The notes: generated by a model from the letters alone, not told the origin. A stretch of DNA of 64,000 nucleotides from Acidimicrobiaceae bacterium (GCA_009837445.1 VXTM01000021.1:225101-289100); one strand, 5' to 3'. Shown: positions 1-9,452, numbered from the stretch's first letter. Numbers and translations: made by a program.

Positions 1-160
1 AGTAGGGCGAAGCCCGTGCGAGCAAGCGAGTACCGGTGGCCACCCGCCGGGAAGGGGCGGCTGCCACCCGATAGGCGGGAGACGCCGGTGCTCGCCTTGC
101 GAGCGAGTAGGGCGAAGCCCGTGCGAGCAAGCGAGTACCGGTGGCCACCCGCCGGGAAGG
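1..160. repeat. Two copies of a 55-bp direct repeat at the window edge
   Basis: Bases 1-55 and 106-160 are the same sequence, beginning AGTAGGGCGAAGCCCGTGCG and ending in CCGGGAAGG, with a start-to-start period of 105 bp. The 50-bp spacer holds related pieces such as GCGAGCGAGTAGGGCG. The array may continue left of the window. It lies downstream of the minus-strand acyl-CoA dehydrogenase stop, so it is intergenic. A forward reading frame crosses it but looks like an artefact of high GC. Confidence 0.85.
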
Positions 161-186
161 ATGAACGGTGCCCGTCGGCGCCCCGT

Positions 187-1299
187 CTAGCGGGGCTCGC
201 GGGGCAGCTGGAGGACTCGCTCGCCGAGGATGTTCCGCAGGATGGCGGACGTGCCGCCCTGGATGGTGTAGGCGGGCGCGTAGCAGATCGAGTTCGGCAC
301 CGCCTCCCCGACGGTGGCGGCCGGGCCCAGCACCCGGGCCGCGAACTGGGCCACCCGCTGCTCGTGCTCGGTGCAGTACGCCTTGGTGCCCGCGCTGAAG
401 TCGGCGCCACCCTGGCCCAGCGCGCCCCGGTACACCATGAGCCGCCCGAGCCGGTAGCCGGTCTCGATGGCCGCGATCTCCTGGCGCGTCCGCGAGTCGG
501 AGAGGTCGGCGTGTTCGAGGGCGAGGTCGTACAGCGGCCGGTTGGACACCAGCCGGTCGATGCCTCCCCTCTCGTAGCCGAGCTGAACCATGGTCTGCTT
601 GAACGCCCCGCCCTCGGTGCCGACGAGGTTGGATGCCGGCACCCGCACGTCGGTCAGGAAGATCTCGCAGAAGTGCGACGTGCCCACCATGTCGCGCACC
701 GGCCGCACCTCGATGCCGTCGAGGTCCATGGGCACGATCAGCTCGCTGAGACCCCGGTGCAGCGGACCCTCGGTTCTGGTCCGGCATATCACGTAGCAGA
801 ACTCGGCGCTGGCCGCGCCGCTGGTCCAGATCTTCTGCCCGTTGACGACGTAGTGGTCGCCGTCACGGACCGCGGTCGTCTTCAGCGAGGCCAGGTCCGA
901 CCCCGCGTCGGGCTCGCTCATCCCGATGCACCACGTGGCCTCGCCTGACAGCATCCCGGGCAGGAGCTCCGTCTTCTGGCGGTCGGTGCCGTAGAGGTAG
1001 ATGGAGGGGCCCATCTGCCGGTCCGCGAACCAGCTCGCCGCGATCGGCGCGCCCGCGCTGATCATCTCCTCGGCCATGATGATGCGCTCGATTCCGGGCC
1101 GTCCGCCCCCGCCGTAGGCGACCGGCCACGTCATGCCGATCCACCCCTCGGCCGCGAGGACCTTGGAGAACTCCTTGGAATGGCCGTTGATCCACGAGTC
1201 GTGCCACCGGCCGTACTCGGCGACGCCCCGCTCGGCGACGGCGCGGGCCCGGGCTCGCAACTGCTCCCACTCGGGCCGCATGGCGAAGTCGAGGCTCAT
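187..1299 (-). CDS. Acyl-CoA dehydrogenase family protein
   Basis: A 370-aa flavoenzyme of the acyl-CoA dehydrogenase family. Such enzymes oxidise an acyl-CoA thioester to the 2-enoyl-CoA and pass electrons to ETF. Seen: the FAD/substrate signature WCIGMSEPDAGSDLA (about residues 123-137), the NGQKIWTSGA strand segment that follows, and the C-terminal signature QGGTSAILRNILGERVL. Length is normal for the family. I chose the ATG at 1299 (MSLDFAMRPEW) because upstream in-frame sequence runs antisense through the next gene and has no family similarity. It lies 17 bp downstream of the RNA methyltransferase stop, so the two may be cotranscribed. The substrate cannot be told from sequence. Confidence 0.92.
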   Translation of the reverse strand: MSLDFAMRPEWEQLRARARAVAERGVAEYGRWHDSWINGHSKEFSKVLAAEGWIGMTWPVAYGGGGRPGIERIIMAEEMISAGAPIAASWFADRQMGPSIYLYGTDRQKTELLPGMLSGEATWCIGMSEPDAGSDLASLKTTAVRDGDHYVVNGQKIWTSGAASAEFCYVICRTRTEGPLHRGLSELIVPMDLDGIEVRPVRDMVGTSHFCEIFLTDVRVPASNLVGTEGGAFKQTMVQLGYERGGIDRLVSNRPLYDLALEHADLSDSRTRQEIAAIETGYRLGRLMVYRGALGQGGADFSAGTKAYCTEHEQRVAQFAARVLGPAATVGEAVPNSICYAPAYTIQGGTSAILRNILGERVLQLPREPR

Positions 1300-1316
1300 G
1301 AGCGGGCCGGGTTCCG

Positions 1317-2492
1317 TCAGACGGCGACGTTGACGAAGGCGGCGACAGTCTCGATGTGCGACGTCAGGGGGAAGAGGTCGACCACGGTCCAGCGATCCAG
1401 TGCGTAGCAGGAGTCGACCAGGCTGCGGGCGTCCTTGGCGAACGACGAAGGGTCGCAGCTGACCAGCACCACCAACTGCGGCCTGCTCGACAGCAGGGGC
1501 CGCACCGCGGTGTCTCCCAGCCCGGAGCGGGACGGGTCGGCCACCACGACACTGGCCGGTGATGCCCGCCACTTCTCCACCGGGATCTTCAGCACCTTGG
1601 CCCCGATGCCCAGATTGACCCGGGCGTCGGCAGCCGCGTCGGCGCTGCGCTCGATGGCGGTGACTCGGCGGCCGTCGCCCACCGTGCCCCCGAACAGCCC
1701 GACCCCGGCGTAGGCGTCGACCATCGGGCCGTCGGTGGCCAGGGCCTCCAGCATCTCGTCCACCTCGGCCACCAGGGCCTCCGCGCCCGCGGGCCGGTTC
1801 TGGAAGAACGACCGGGCCGAGATCCTCCAACGCCGGCCCGACACCTCCTCATGGATCCAAGCCCGGCGGTCGGAGTCGAGCTCGTCGGTGCCGACCACCA
1901 TCACATCGTCCGGCACCGACACCTCGCCCACCGTGGGGTTCACCACCACCATCCGCTCGCCGGTGCGGGATCCCACCCTGATGAACACCCCGTCGGCGTC
2001 GCCGTAGCGGCCCTCCACCAGCAGCTCCTCGGCGGCGTCGTCCACCGCTCCGCAGTCGTCGGGGATCACCACCTCGTGGCTGGAGCGGGCCATGAACCCG
2101 GCCCGGCCGTCCACGACCTTGGCCCGGACCGTGGTGCGGCCCCGATCGACGTCCAGCATTCGCAGCTGCGGAGCCGGCGCGTCCACGCCGTGCCGGGTCA
2201 GCTGATCCACCACGATCGAGGCCTTCATGCGCATCTGGGCCCGGGCGTCGACGTGGAGCATGTCGCAGCCGCCGCAGCCCTCGAGATGATGCTCGCAGGC
2301 CACCGGAACCCGGTCCGGCGACGCCTCGATCACGTCGATCAGCCTGGCTCGGGCCCAGCGCCGGTCGACGGTGTGGACCTCGGCGGTGACCAGCTCGCCC
2401 GGCAGGGCACCCTCGACGAAGACGACCCGCCCGTCGCAGCCCCGCGCCACCCCGACGCCGTCGCGCGCCGTGGCCGTCACCCGCAACTCCAC
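1317..2492 (-). CDS. TrmA/RumA-family RNA uracil-C5 methyltransferase
   Basis: A 391-aa SAM-dependent methyltransferase that methylates C5 of a uridine in tRNA or 23S rRNA. Seen: an N-terminal TRAM-like segment (residues 1-60); a cluster with C66, C73 and C76 (CGGCDMLH) that matches the 4Fe-4S ligands of RumA-type enzymes; the SAM-binding VDAYAGVGLFG; the DPSRSGLG motif; and the catalytic cysteine in VSCDPSSFAKD. The start is set at the GTG (VELRVTATARDG). The longer open frame upstream is the antisense of rpe. TrmA-like and RumA/RlmD-like specificity cannot be separated here. Confidence 0.88.
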   Translation of the reverse strand: MELRVTATARDGVGVARGCDGRVVFVEGALPGELVTAEVHTVDRRWARARLIDVIEASPDRVPVACEHHLEGCGGCDMLHVDARAQMRMKASIVVDQLTRHGVDAPAPQLRMLDVDRGRTTVRAKVVDGRAGFMARSSHEVVIPDDCGAVDDAAEELLVEGRYGDADGVFIRVGSRTGERMVVVNPTVGEVSVPDDVMVVGTDELDSDRRAWIHEEVSGRRWRISARSFFQNRPAGAEALVAEVDEMLEALATDGPMVDAYAGVGLFGGTVGDGRRVTAIERSADAAADARVNLGIGAKVLKIPVEKWRASPASVVVADPSRSGLGDTAVRPLLSSRPQLVVLVSCDPSSFAKDARSLVDSCYALDRWTVVDLFPLTSHIETVAAFVNVAV

Positions 2493-2642
2493 GACGCGAC
2501 GGTATCGGCACCACCGGCGATAGCGACCAACCTTCCCGACACCTGTGTCTGCGGCCGCCAGCCCGCCCGACCGGTTATTCGCCCGGCTATTCGCCCGGCC
2601 TCTTGCCGCGCCGTCGGGTCCCGGCTCGTCTATGGTGCCAAC

Positions 2643-3299
2643 GTGGATGTGGAGATCGCTCCCTCGATGCTGGCGGCCGACGCTTCCCGCCTGGGCGACG
2701 AGTGCCGGTCGATCGCCGAGGCCGGCGCCCACCGGGTCCACTGGGACGTCATGGACGGCGTGTTCGTGCCCAACCTCACCTTCGGTCCCGACGTGGTGGC
2801 CGCCTGCCGCCCAGCGGTCGACCTGCACTTCGAGGCCCACCTGATGGTGGTGAAGCCCGACGAGCTCGCGCCCCTCTACGTCGAGGCCGGCTGCGAGACG
2901 GTGCTGATCCACGCCGAGACGTGCCCGCACCTGCACCGCTCGCTGGCCGCCATTTCCGAGGCCGGCGCCCGCTGCGGCGTGGTGATCAACCCCCACACAC
3001 CGGCGTCGAGCATCTCAGAGGTGATCGGGATGATCGACGAGGTGCTGGTGATGACGGTCAACCCGGGCTTCGGGGGCCAGCGCTACATCGCCTCCGTCGA
3101 GTCGAAGATCGCGGCGGTGCGCGCCATGATCGACGCCTCCGGGCGCGACATCGACCTGGAGGTCGACGGCGGCATCACCGCGGCCACCGCTCCTGCCGCG
3201 GTCGCGGCCGGCGCCAACGTGCTGGTCGCGGGGTCAGCAGTGTTCGGTCACCGCGAGGGCCCGGCCATCGCCATCAAGGAACTCGCCTCAAGCGTCTGA
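2643..3299 (+). CDS. rpe: Ribulose-phosphate 3-epimerase
   Basis: A 218-aa TIM-barrel enzyme interconverting ribulose 5-phosphate and xylulose 5-phosphate in the pentose phosphate and Calvin pathways. Seen: the N-terminal IAPSMLAAD, the metal/catalytic HWDVMDG.FVPN segment, HLMV, the signature MTVNPGFGGQ, and the phosphate-binding LEVDGGI and NVLVAGSAVFG loops. The GTG at 2643 (VDVEIAPS) fits the usual N-terminus; a second GTG lies 6 bp on. It diverges from the methyltransferase gene with 150 bp between starts and converges with clpP. Confidence 0.95.
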   Translation: MDVEIAPSMLAADASRLGDECRSIAEAGAHRVHWDVMDGVFVPNLTFGPDVVAACRPAVDLHFEAHLMVVKPDELAPLYVEAGCETVLIHAETCPHLHRSLAAISEAGARCGVVINPHTPASSISEVIGMIDEVLVMTVNPGFGGQRYIASVESKIAAVRAMIDASGRDIDLEVDGGITAATAPAAVAAGANVLVAGSAVFGHREGPAIAIKELASSV

Positions 3300-3333
3300 G
3301 CTTCGTCGAAGCGCCCTCCGCCCGCCGGGGCGG

Positions 3334-3963
3334 CTAGAGCATCTCGCCGCGCTTGACGATGACGTGGTCGATGATGCCGTATTCCATGGCCTCTTCCGCG
3401 GTGAACCAGCGGTCGCGGTCGGAGTCGGCCTCGATCTGCTCGACGGTCTGGCCGGTGTGGTGAGCGATGCGCTCCTGGAGGAGCTTCTTGGTGTAGGCCA
3501 TCTGCTCGGCCTGGATGGCGATGTCGGTGGCCTGGCCCCGCACCCCGCCGAGCGGCTGGTGCATCATGATCCGGGCGTGCGGAAGCGCGTAGCGCTTGCC
3601 GGGAGCTCCCGCGCACAGCAGGAACTGTCCCATCGACGCGCCGAGCCCGATGCAGATGGTGCCCACCTCGGGCTGGATGAACTGCATGGTGTCGTAGATG
3701 GCCATGCCCGAGGTGACCGAGCCGCCGGGACTGTTGATGTAGAGCCAGACGGGCCGGCTGGCGTCCTGGCCCTCCAGGTACAGCAGCTGGGCCATGATGA
3801 AGTTGGCGATCTCGTCGTTGACGTCGGAGCCGAGCACGACGATGCGGTCCTGGAGCAGCCGGTTGTAGACCTCGCTCTGGCGGTTGGAAGCCGAGTTCGG
3901 CGTGTCGAATCCGACTTCGGCGGCACCGGGCCGGAGCTGGGGCGGCAGTGATTGCGAGCTCAT
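3334..3963 (-). CDS. clpP: ATP-dependent Clp protease proteolytic subunit ClpP
   Basis: A 209-aa serine peptidase subunit that forms the Clp barrel and degrades proteins delivered by ClpX or ClpC, including tmRNA-tagged chains. Seen: the catalytic serine in GASMGQF (S110), histidine in MMHQP (H135) and the acidic residue in [10 protein letters not shown], followed by [14 protein letters not shown]. The oligomerisation segment [19 protein letters not shown] is present. The N-terminal 20 residues look like a short propeptide region. No second clpP or clpX is adjacent. smpB and ssrA, which feed substrates to this protease, lie 12 kb away. Confidence 0.95.
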   Translation of the reverse strand: MSSQSLPPQLRPGAAEVGFDTPNSASNRQSEVYNRLLQDRIVVLGSDVNDEIANFIMAQLLYLEGQDASRPVWLYINSPGGSVTSGMAIYDTMQFIQPEVGTICIGLGASMGQFLLCAGAPGKRYALPHARIMMHQPLGGVRGQATDIAIQAEQMAYTKKLLQERIAHHTGQTVEQIEADSDRDRWFTAEEAMEYGIIDHVIVKRGEML

Positions 3964-4031
3964 AGCGCGCAGGCTACCGCCGCCTCCCCGGCGATCCCCG
4001 GCCAGGGCCGCGGGCTAGCCTGACTGAGTTC

Positions 4032-4117
4032 GCGGACGTGGCGGAATCTGGCAGACGCGCTGGGTTTAGGTCCCAGTACCCACATTGGGTGTGGGGGTTC
4101 GAATCCCCCCGTCCGCA
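4032..4117 (+). tRNA. tRNA-Leu (anticodon UAG)
   Basis: The 86-nt cloverleaf has a 7-bp acceptor stem GCGGACG / CGTCCGC with discriminator A at 4117. The D-arm lies around TGGCGGAATCTGGCAGACGC. The anticodon stem CTGGG/CCCAG encloses TTTAGGT, so the anticodon is UAG. A long variable arm (TACCCACATTGGGTGT) typical of a class II leucine tRNA follows, then the T-arm GGGGGTTCGAATCCCCC. CCA is not encoded. Confidence 0.95.
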
Positions 4118-4158
4118 CTTAGGACCCACTCCCGCTCGCTGAATACAGTGGCTGGCTC

Positions 4159-4629
4159 GTGGCTGGTGAGACACCAAAGAAGTCGAAGCGGGGCTCCCGG
4201 GAGGCGGGAGCCGGGCAGGCCGGCGACAAGCCGAGGCTGCTCGCGGGTGGCAACCCCCAGATCGCGAAGGCGGACGGCGACGCCCCGGTGCAGGCGTACA
4301 TCGCGGCCATGCCGGGCTGGAAGAGCGATGTCGGGCGGCAGCTCGACGACCTGATCGAGCGCACCGTGCCCGGCGTGCGCAAGGCGGTGAGGTGGAACTC
4401 GCCCTTCTACGGCGTCGAGGGTCACGGGTGGTTCGCGAGCACCCACGTGTTCACCCGCTACGTCAAGGTGACGTTCCTCAACGGAGCGTCGCTGGAACCG
4501 CTCCCGCCGGGATCGGGCAAGGACCCCGACGCGCGCTGGGTCGACATCCACGAGGGCGACTACGACGAAGACCAGATGGAGATATGGATCCGGCAGTCCG
4601 CCGCCCTGCCCGGCTGGCAGGGGTTCTGA
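4159..4629 (+). CDS. DUF1801 (YdhG-like) family protein
   Basis: A 156-aa cytosolic protein. The N-terminal 35 residues are basic and low complexity (GETPKKSKRGSREAG). The remainder matches the DUF1801/YdhG fold: PVQAYIAAMPGWKSDVGRQL, LIERTVPGVRKAVRWNSPFYG, then F.RYVKVTFLNG. These are usual for this small alpha/beta family, whose biochemical role is not established. The start is a GTG 41 bp after the tRNA-Leu gene. The SDR gene follows 28 bp downstream with its own strong ribosome binding site, so the two are probably one transcript. Confidence 0.75.
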   Translation: MAGETPKKSKRGSREAGAGQAGDKPRLLAGGNPQIAKADGDAPVQAYIAAMPGWKSDVGRQLDDLIERTVPGVRKAVRWNSPFYGVEGHGWFASTHVFTRYVKVTFLNGASLEPLPPGSGKDPDARWVDIHEGDYDEDQMEIWIRQSAALPGWQGF

Positions 4630-4657
4630 CGCAGGTTTCTGACAAGGAGGCAACTCA

Positions 4658-5392
4658 GTGCCAACAGCAATCGTCACCGGAGGAGCGAGAGGACTGGGCC
4701 GCGTCTACTGCCTGGCGCTGGCCGGCGCAGGGTTCGATGTCGTCGTGGCCGACCTGCTCGACACCGGCGACGCCGTCGACGAGATCGAGGCAGCCGGCGG
4801 TCGGGCCATCGGGTGCCGCACCGACATCAGCTCCGCCGCCGACACCGAGGCGCTGGCCGCCGCCGCAGCCGGCGAGTTCGGCACGATCGACGTGCTGATC
4901 AACAACGCCGCCTTCTACTCCCAGATCGTGCGCGGCCCGTTCCACGAGGTCTCGCAGGCCGAATGGGATAAGACCTTCGAGGTCAACGTCCGCGGCACCT
5001 GGCTCGTCTGCTGCGCGGTCTACCCGTACATGAAGGAGCAGGGATCGGGGAAGATCATCAACATCGCCTCCACCACCTGCTTCAAGGGCACCGTCGGGTT
5101 CCCCCATTACGTGACCAGCAAGACCGCCATCATCGGCCTGACGCGGTGCCTGGCCGCCGAACTCGGCCCCGACGGCATCACGGTCAACACGGTGTCGCCG
5201 GACCTGATCCCCAACCCGTCGCTGCGTCCCTCGGACGAGGTCAGCGACCAGTTCGTGGTGGCGGAGCGCCCCCTTAAGCGCACCCAGGTGCCCGAGGACA
5301 TGGTCGGCACAATCCTCTACCTGGCCGGCCGCGGCTCCGACTTCGTGACCGGCCAGAACATCGTCGTCAACGGGGGCGCCTTCTGCCAGTAG
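4658..5392 (+). CDS. SDR-family NAD(P)-dependent oxidoreductase
   Basis: A 244-aa classical short-chain dehydrogenase/reductase. Seen: the nucleotide-binding TGGARGLG at the N-terminus, the NNAA motif, the N of the FEVNVRGTW helix, the IASTT serine strand, YVTSK carrying the catalytic Tyr and Lys, and a normal C-terminal FVTGQNIVVNGG. AAGGAGG lies 7 nt before the GTG start at 4658 and fixes it. The sequence resembles 3-oxoacyl-ACP reductase-like and sugar/alcohol dehydrogenase-like SDRs; the substrate is not predictable. It converges with the alkylsulfatase gene. Confidence 0.9.
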   Translation: MPTAIVTGGARGLGRVYCLALAGAGFDVVVADLLDTGDAVDEIEAAGGRAIGCRTDISSAADTEALAAAAAGEFGTIDVLINNAAFYSQIVRGPFHEVSQAEWDKTFEVNVRGTWLVCCAVYPYMKEQGSGKIINIASTTCFKGTVGFPHYVTSKTAIIGLTRCLAAELGPDGITVNTVSPDLIPNPSLRPSDEVSDQFVVAERPLKRTQVPEDMVGTILYLAGRGSDFVTGQNIVVNGGAFCQ

Positions 5393-5425
5393 GCCCGCCG
5401 GGGCCTCAAGCGAACGCTATAGCCG

Positions 5426-7321
5426 TCAGCCGGTCGAACGAGGCTCGATCAGGGCTGCGGTGTCGAAGACGGTGAGGCTGGCGAAGAGCTCGGTCACGAC
5501 GTCGCGGTCTCCGGCGATGTCGGCGCCGCCGAGCGCGGCTGCGTCGGCCAGCGCCTCCGAGAACGTGGCCCGATCGATCCGGATCGAGGCGACCGCCGCC
5601 TTGTCCACCACGCCAGCACGATGGTGGATCGCCGACCGCCCGACGCCCAGCACATGGTCCTCGCCGAGGTCGGTGAAGTGGAAGTTCAGCACCAGCGGGC
5701 CTCGCGTGAACCGTGACGGATCGAACCGCACCCCGATGATGTCGAAGAGATGCTCAGCCTCCATGGCGCGGTTCATCGAGCGGGTGAGTATCCGGCCGCC
5801 CTGCGGGCTGCCCTCGCGGAGCTCCTTGGCCCCCATCAGGTAGGCGTTGCGCCAGGTGGCCGACTCGGACTGGTACCCGAGCTGTTCCAGCGCGTCGGCC
5901 TGGAGCTCGCGGGCCGGCTGGTTGGAGGGATCCGCGAAGACCACATGGTTCACCACTTGGGCCACCCACCGGTACTCGCCGCGCTCGAAGCTCGAGCGGG
6001 CCCTCGACAGCACCGCGTCGGCGCCGCCCATGTAGTCGACGTAGTTGGCGCTGGCCTCCACCGCCGGCAGCGGGTCGAGGTTGGCCGGATTGCCGTCGTA
6101 CCAGCCGAGGTAGCGGTTGTAGACCGAGCGGCAGTTGTGCGAGACCGTGCCGTAGTAGCCGTGCACATGGGACTGGTCGAACTCGTCGGGAAGGCGCAGC
6201 TCGGCCGCGATCTCGGTCGGGCCGAATCCCTGGTTGGCGAGCCGCATCGTCTGGTCGTGCATCCACCGGTACACGTCGCGCTGCATGGCCAGGAACCCGC
6301 GCACGTCGCCGGTGCCGAAGCGGGGCCAGTGGTGGCTCGCGAACATCACCTCGGTGTCGCCGGCCCACAGGTCGATGGCCTCCTGGATGTACTTGCTCCA
6401 GGCGAGGGCGTTGCGCATCTGGGCGCCCCGCAGCGGGTACAGGTTGTGCAAGGTGTGGGTGCAGTTCTCGGCCATGCACAGCACCCGACGCTGCGGGAAA
6501 TGGAAGTTCATCTCCGCGGGCGCCTCGGCGTCGGGCGTGTTCTGGAACACGACCCGGATGCCGCTCAACGTCATCTCCTGGCCAGTCTCGGAGACGGTGT
6601 CGGTGGGTGCGATCAGCGCCGACGGCCACAGCCCCAGAGCCGAACCGAGACCGCAGTCGACGTGTCCGAGGGGTCCTGGCGGCAGCAGGGGGCCGAACTG
6701 GTAGGCGGCCCGTCGGGCCATGATGGCCCCCGCGATCACGAACTCGCCCACGACCTCCTCCAGGAACCCCTCCGGGGCCACGATGCGAACGTCGCCCCGA
6801 TCGACCGCGTCCTGGTCGGTGACGCCGAGGATGCCGCCGAAGTGGTCGACGTGGGAGTGGGTGTAGATCACCGAGGTGACCGGCCGCTCCCCCAGCGCCC
6901 GGTTGGCGAGGTCGAGCGCGGCCGCCGCGGCCGGCGCATTGGTGAGCGGGTCGATCACCAGCCAGCCGCCGTCGCTGCCGGCCAGGAATGTGATGTTGGA
7001 GATGTCGTAGCCGCGGACCTGCCAGATGTCCTCGGCCACCTCGAACAGCCCGTGGTTGACGTTGAGCCGCGCCTGCCGCCACAGTCCCGGGTGCACGGAG
7101 TCGGGCGTGGTCGCGGACTCGCCGACGAACGCGTGACGGGCAACATCGAAGACCGCGTGGTCGCCTACGGTCACCCGGCCGCCGTCCAGTTGCGCGATCA
7201 GCCCTCTGGCGGCCCGTTCGTGGTCGCCCGGATCATCAAACGACAACACCACCGACCGGTTGGCCGCGACGGTGGCCGCCGAGGCCGGTTTCGGAGCAAG
7301 GCGACCGGAGTCGGCGCTCAT
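5426..7321 (-). CDS. Alkyl sulfatase-like metallo-beta-lactamase fold hydrolase
   Basis: A 631-aa member of the SdsA/BDS1 alkylsulfatase family, which cleaves primary alkyl sulfates such as SDS-type surfactants to alcohol and sulfate. Seen: an N-terminal segment ending in DISNITFLAGSDGGW, the zinc motif THSHVDHFGG, the second metal region AENCTHTLHNLYPLRG, ASHHWPRFG, and the dimerisation helices with NYVDYMGGADAVL. The C-terminal 130 residues resemble the SCP2-like alkylsulfatase C-domain. No secretion signal is evident. Its ATG overlaps the rdgB stop (ATGA), so it is the last gene of a minus-strand operon. Confidence 0.9.
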   Translation of the reverse strand: MSADSGRLAPKPASAATVAANRSVVLSFDDPGDHERAARGLIAQLDGGRVTVGDHAVFDVARHAFVGESATTPDSVHPGLWRQARLNVNHGLFEVAEDIWQVRGYDISNITFLAGSDGGWLVIDPLTNAPAAAAALDLANRALGERPVTSVIYTHSHVDHFGGILGVTDQDAVDRGDVRIVAPEGFLEEVVGEFVIAGAIMARRAAYQFGPLLPPGPLGHVDCGLGSALGLWPSALIAPTDTVSETGQEMTLSGIRVVFQNTPDAEAPAEMNFHFPQRRVLCMAENCTHTLHNLYPLRGAQMRNALAWSKYIQEAIDLWAGDTEVMFASHHWPRFGTGDVRGFLAMQRDVYRWMHDQTMRLANQGFGPTEIAAELRLPDEFDQSHVHGYYGTVSHNCRSVYNRYLGWYDGNPANLDPLPAVEASANYVDYMGGADAVLSRARSSFERGEYRWVAQVVNHVVFADPSNQPARELQADALEQLGYQSESATWRNAYLMGAKELREGSPQGGRILTRSMNRAMEAEHLFDIIGVRFDPSRFTRGPLVLNFHFTDLGEDHVLGVGRSAIHHRAGVVDKAAVASIRIDRATFSEALADAAALGGADIAGDRDVVTELFASLTVFDTAALIEPRSTG

Positions 7322-7911
7322 GGCGACTCACCGCGGCGCAGGATCTCCAGCAGGGCTCGCAGGGCCCGGGCCCGGTGACTCATGGCGTTCTTGGCGGATG
7401 CGCCCATCTCGGCGAAGGTGCGCCCGCCCCCCTCGGCGGGAGCGAACACCGGGTCGTAGCCGAAGCCGCCGGAGCCCCGGGGATCGACGGTGATCACGCC
7501 CTCGACCACGCCCTCGGCGGCAAGCTCGGAGCCGTTGGGAAAGCACACCATGACCACGGACCGGAACCGGGCGGTGCGCTGCGGCGTCGGCACGGCGCGC
7601 ATGTCGGCCATCAGGCGGGCCAGATTGTCTGCGTAGCTGGCCTCGGGGCCTGCGTACCGGGCCGAGTGCACCCCGGGCGCTCCGCCGAGCGCGTCCACCT
7701 CCAGGCCGGTGTCGTCGGCCAGGGCCGGTGCGCCGGCGAACTCGCACACCGCCTGCGCCTTGAGGCGGGCGTTGCCGGTCAGGTCTTCGGCGTCCTCGGC
7801 CACATCGCCGACGCCCTCGGGCCGGGGCAGCAGCACCGCGTGGCCAGCCAGCACTTCAGCCATCTCGGCCACTTTGTCGGGATTGGCGCTGGCACAGACC
7901 AGCTTGATCAT
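7318..7911 (-). CDS. rdgB: RdgB/HAM1-type non-canonical purine NTP pyrophosphatase
   Basis: A 197-aa housecleaning enzyme hydrolysing dITP, XTP and ITP to monophosphates so they are not built into DNA or RNA. Seen: the N-terminal [13 protein letters not shown] (family SxNxxK), [26 protein letters not shown] with the catalytic acidic pair, and the C-terminal FGYDPVFAP...TFAEM and [12 protein letters not shown] set the start at the ATG at 7911 (MIKLVCAS). It overlaps the rph stop by 4 bp and the alkylsulfatase start by 4 bp, so these genes are translationally coupled. Confidence 0.95.
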   Translation of the reverse strand: MIKLVCASANPDKVAEMAEVLAGHAVLLPRPEGVGDVAEDAEDLTGNARLKAQAVCEFAGAPALADDTGLEVDALGGAPGVHSARYAGPEASYADNLARLMADMRAVPTPQRTARFRSVVMVCFPNGSELAAEGVVEGVITVDPRGSGGFGYDPVFAPAEGGGRTFAEMGASAKNAMSHRARALRALLEILRRGESP

Positions 7912-8648
7912 CGAGCTGCAGGCGGTTCGGCCAGCAGGGCGCGCTGGGCGGCGACGATCTCGGTGATCCCCTTGGTGGCGAGGTCGAGCAGCTCGTCGAG
8001 CTGGAGCCGGTCGAACGGTTCGCCCTCGGCCGTGCCTTGCACCTCCACCAGCCCGCCCGAGCCGGTCATCACGACGTTGAAGTCCACATCGGCTGCGGCG
8101 TCCTCGGTATAGGGCAGGTCCAGCAGCGCCACCCCGTCGATCAGCCCGACGCTTACCGCGGCGCACTCGTCGATGATCGGCGACGAGGCGATCTCGCCGG
8201 CGTGAACCAGCCGGGTGATGGCGTCGTGCAGGGCCAGAAAGCCGCCGCAGATGGCCGCGGTGCGGGTGCCGCCGTCGGCCTGGAGCACGTCGCAGTCCAC
8301 GATCACCTGGCGCGGCCCGAGCGCCTCGAGGTCGACCACGGTGCGCAGTGACCGGCCGATCAGGCGCTGGATCTCCTTGGTGCGTCCCCCCACCCGGCGG
8401 TTCACCCGCTCGGGAGAGGATCCCGGAAGCATCGAGTACTCGGCCGTGAGCCAGCCCGAGCCCCGATCGCGGAGCCACCTGGGGACGTCGGTGTCGACCG
8501 AAGCGGTGCACAGCACCCGCGTGTTGCCGAAGACGGCCAGCGCCGAGCCACCGGCCATGGTGGTGTAGTCGCGGCAGAACTCCAGCGGTCGCAGCTCGTC
8601 GACCCGGCGCCCGTCGACCCGGCGACCGGCAGCATCGATCGGGCTCAT
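7908..8648 (-). CDS. rph: Ribonuclease PH
   Basis: A 246-aa phosphorolytic exoribonuclease that trims tRNA 3' ends. Seen: the N-terminal [24 protein letters not shown], the R-rich [18 protein letters not shown] phosphate-site region, [18 protein letters not shown], and the C-terminal [12 protein letters not shown]. Length is typical. It sits between the MBL hydrolase and rdgB, the same order as Rv1339-Rv1341 in Mycobacterium tuberculosis as I recall it. Confidence 0.96.
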   Translation of the reverse strand: MSPIDAAGRRVDGRRVDELRPLEFCRDYTTMAGGSALAVFGNTRVLCTASVDTDVPRWLRDRGSGWLTAEYSMLPGSSPERVNRRVGGRTKEIQRLIGRSLRTVVDLEALGPRQVIVDCDVLQADGGTRTAAICGGFLALHDAITRLVHAGEIASSPIIDECAAVSVGLIDGVALLDLPYTEDAAADVDFNVVMTGSGGLVEVQGTAEGEPFDRLQLDELLDLATKGITEIVAAQRALLAEPPAAR

Positions 8649-8668
8649 CTAGACGTCCACCCTCCGAC

Positions 8669-9412
8669 TCAAACCGTAAGCACCAGACCGGGCCGGGCCA
8701 CTGCGACGTCGCCGTCGAACGCCTCGCTCGCCTCGGCCAGCTGGGCGTCGGGATCGCATCCGGGTGCCAGGTGGGTGAGCAACAGCCGATCCGCTCCGGC
8801 CACCGAGGCGGCCCGGGCCGCCTCGCGGGCGCTCATGTGGGGGATGCCCTCCCCCTCGCGTTCGCAGCCGTGGCTGGCGTCGCACACGGCCACATGGATG
8901 CCCTCCCCCAGCGTGCGGAAGTCCCAGCCGGGGCCGGTGTCGGAGCTGAAGGCGAGGCTGCGGCCGCCTGCGTCCACCCTCGCGGCCAGCGTCTCCACTG
9001 GATGGTCGGTGAGGGCGAAGCTCCACCGCTGATCGCCGACGGTCAACTCCGAGGCCGGGTCGATGACTGTCCAGGCCAGCGGGTCGGTCTTGCCCGAGCG
9101 CATCACGGTGATGGCCTGGTCCATGGCCCGGGTCTCGGCGGTGCCGTACACGGGGACATTGCTGCGGGGCACGAACCAGATGAACACGTTGCGGATGACC
9201 GGCAGCTCCAGCCAGTGGTCGGGATGGCAGTGGGTGGTGACGATGGCGGTGACCTCATTGAGGTCGATCGCCTCCTGCAACGGCCCCAGCGTCCCGGGTC
9301 CGCAGTCCAGCACCACTGCGGCGCCCTCGCTTCGCACCAGATACCCGGTGCAGGGGTTGCCCGGTGCGGCGTAGGAGCCGCTGCAGCCCAGGACCGTCAG
9401 AGTGAGCGACAC
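8669..9412 (-). CDS. Rv1339-like MBL-fold hydrolase, possible cyclic-nucleotide phosphodiesterase
   Basis: A 247-aa metallo-beta-lactamase fold protein. Seen: TVLGCSGSY at the N-terminus, the dinuclear-metal motif THCHPDHW (HxHxDH), later metal ligands around SSDTGPGWD and CDASHG, and HMSAREAARAA followed by LTHLAPG. This layout is that of RNase Z-like and Rv1339-like MBL proteins. Rv1339, which precedes rph in M. tuberculosis, has been described as an atypical class II cAMP phosphodiesterase. The same position next to rph here supports that family, but activity is an inference. The GTG start at 9412 (VSLTLTVLG) is chosen over a longer upstream frame. Confidence 0.82.
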   Translation of the reverse strand: MSLTLTVLGCSGSYAAPGNPCTGYLVRSEGAAVVLDCGPGTLGPLQEAIDLNEVTAIVTTHCHPDHWLELPVIRNVFIWFVPRSNVPVYGTAETRAMDQAITVMRSGKTDPLAWTVIDPASELTVGDQRWSFALTDHPVETLAARVDAGGRSLAFSSDTGPGWDFRTLGEGIHVAVCDASHGCEREGEGIPHMSAREAARAASVAGADRLLLTHLAPGCDPDAQLAEASEAFDGDVAVARPGLVLTV

Positions 9413-9452
9413 CGGTGATCCCTCAATTCGAGGCGGTGCGAGCGCTGACGGC

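Noticed and set aside
16..948. Plus-strand open frame over the left repeats and the acyl-CoA dehydrogenase
   Set aside because: It is antisense to a well-supported gene, has random composition, and starts inside a DNA repeat.
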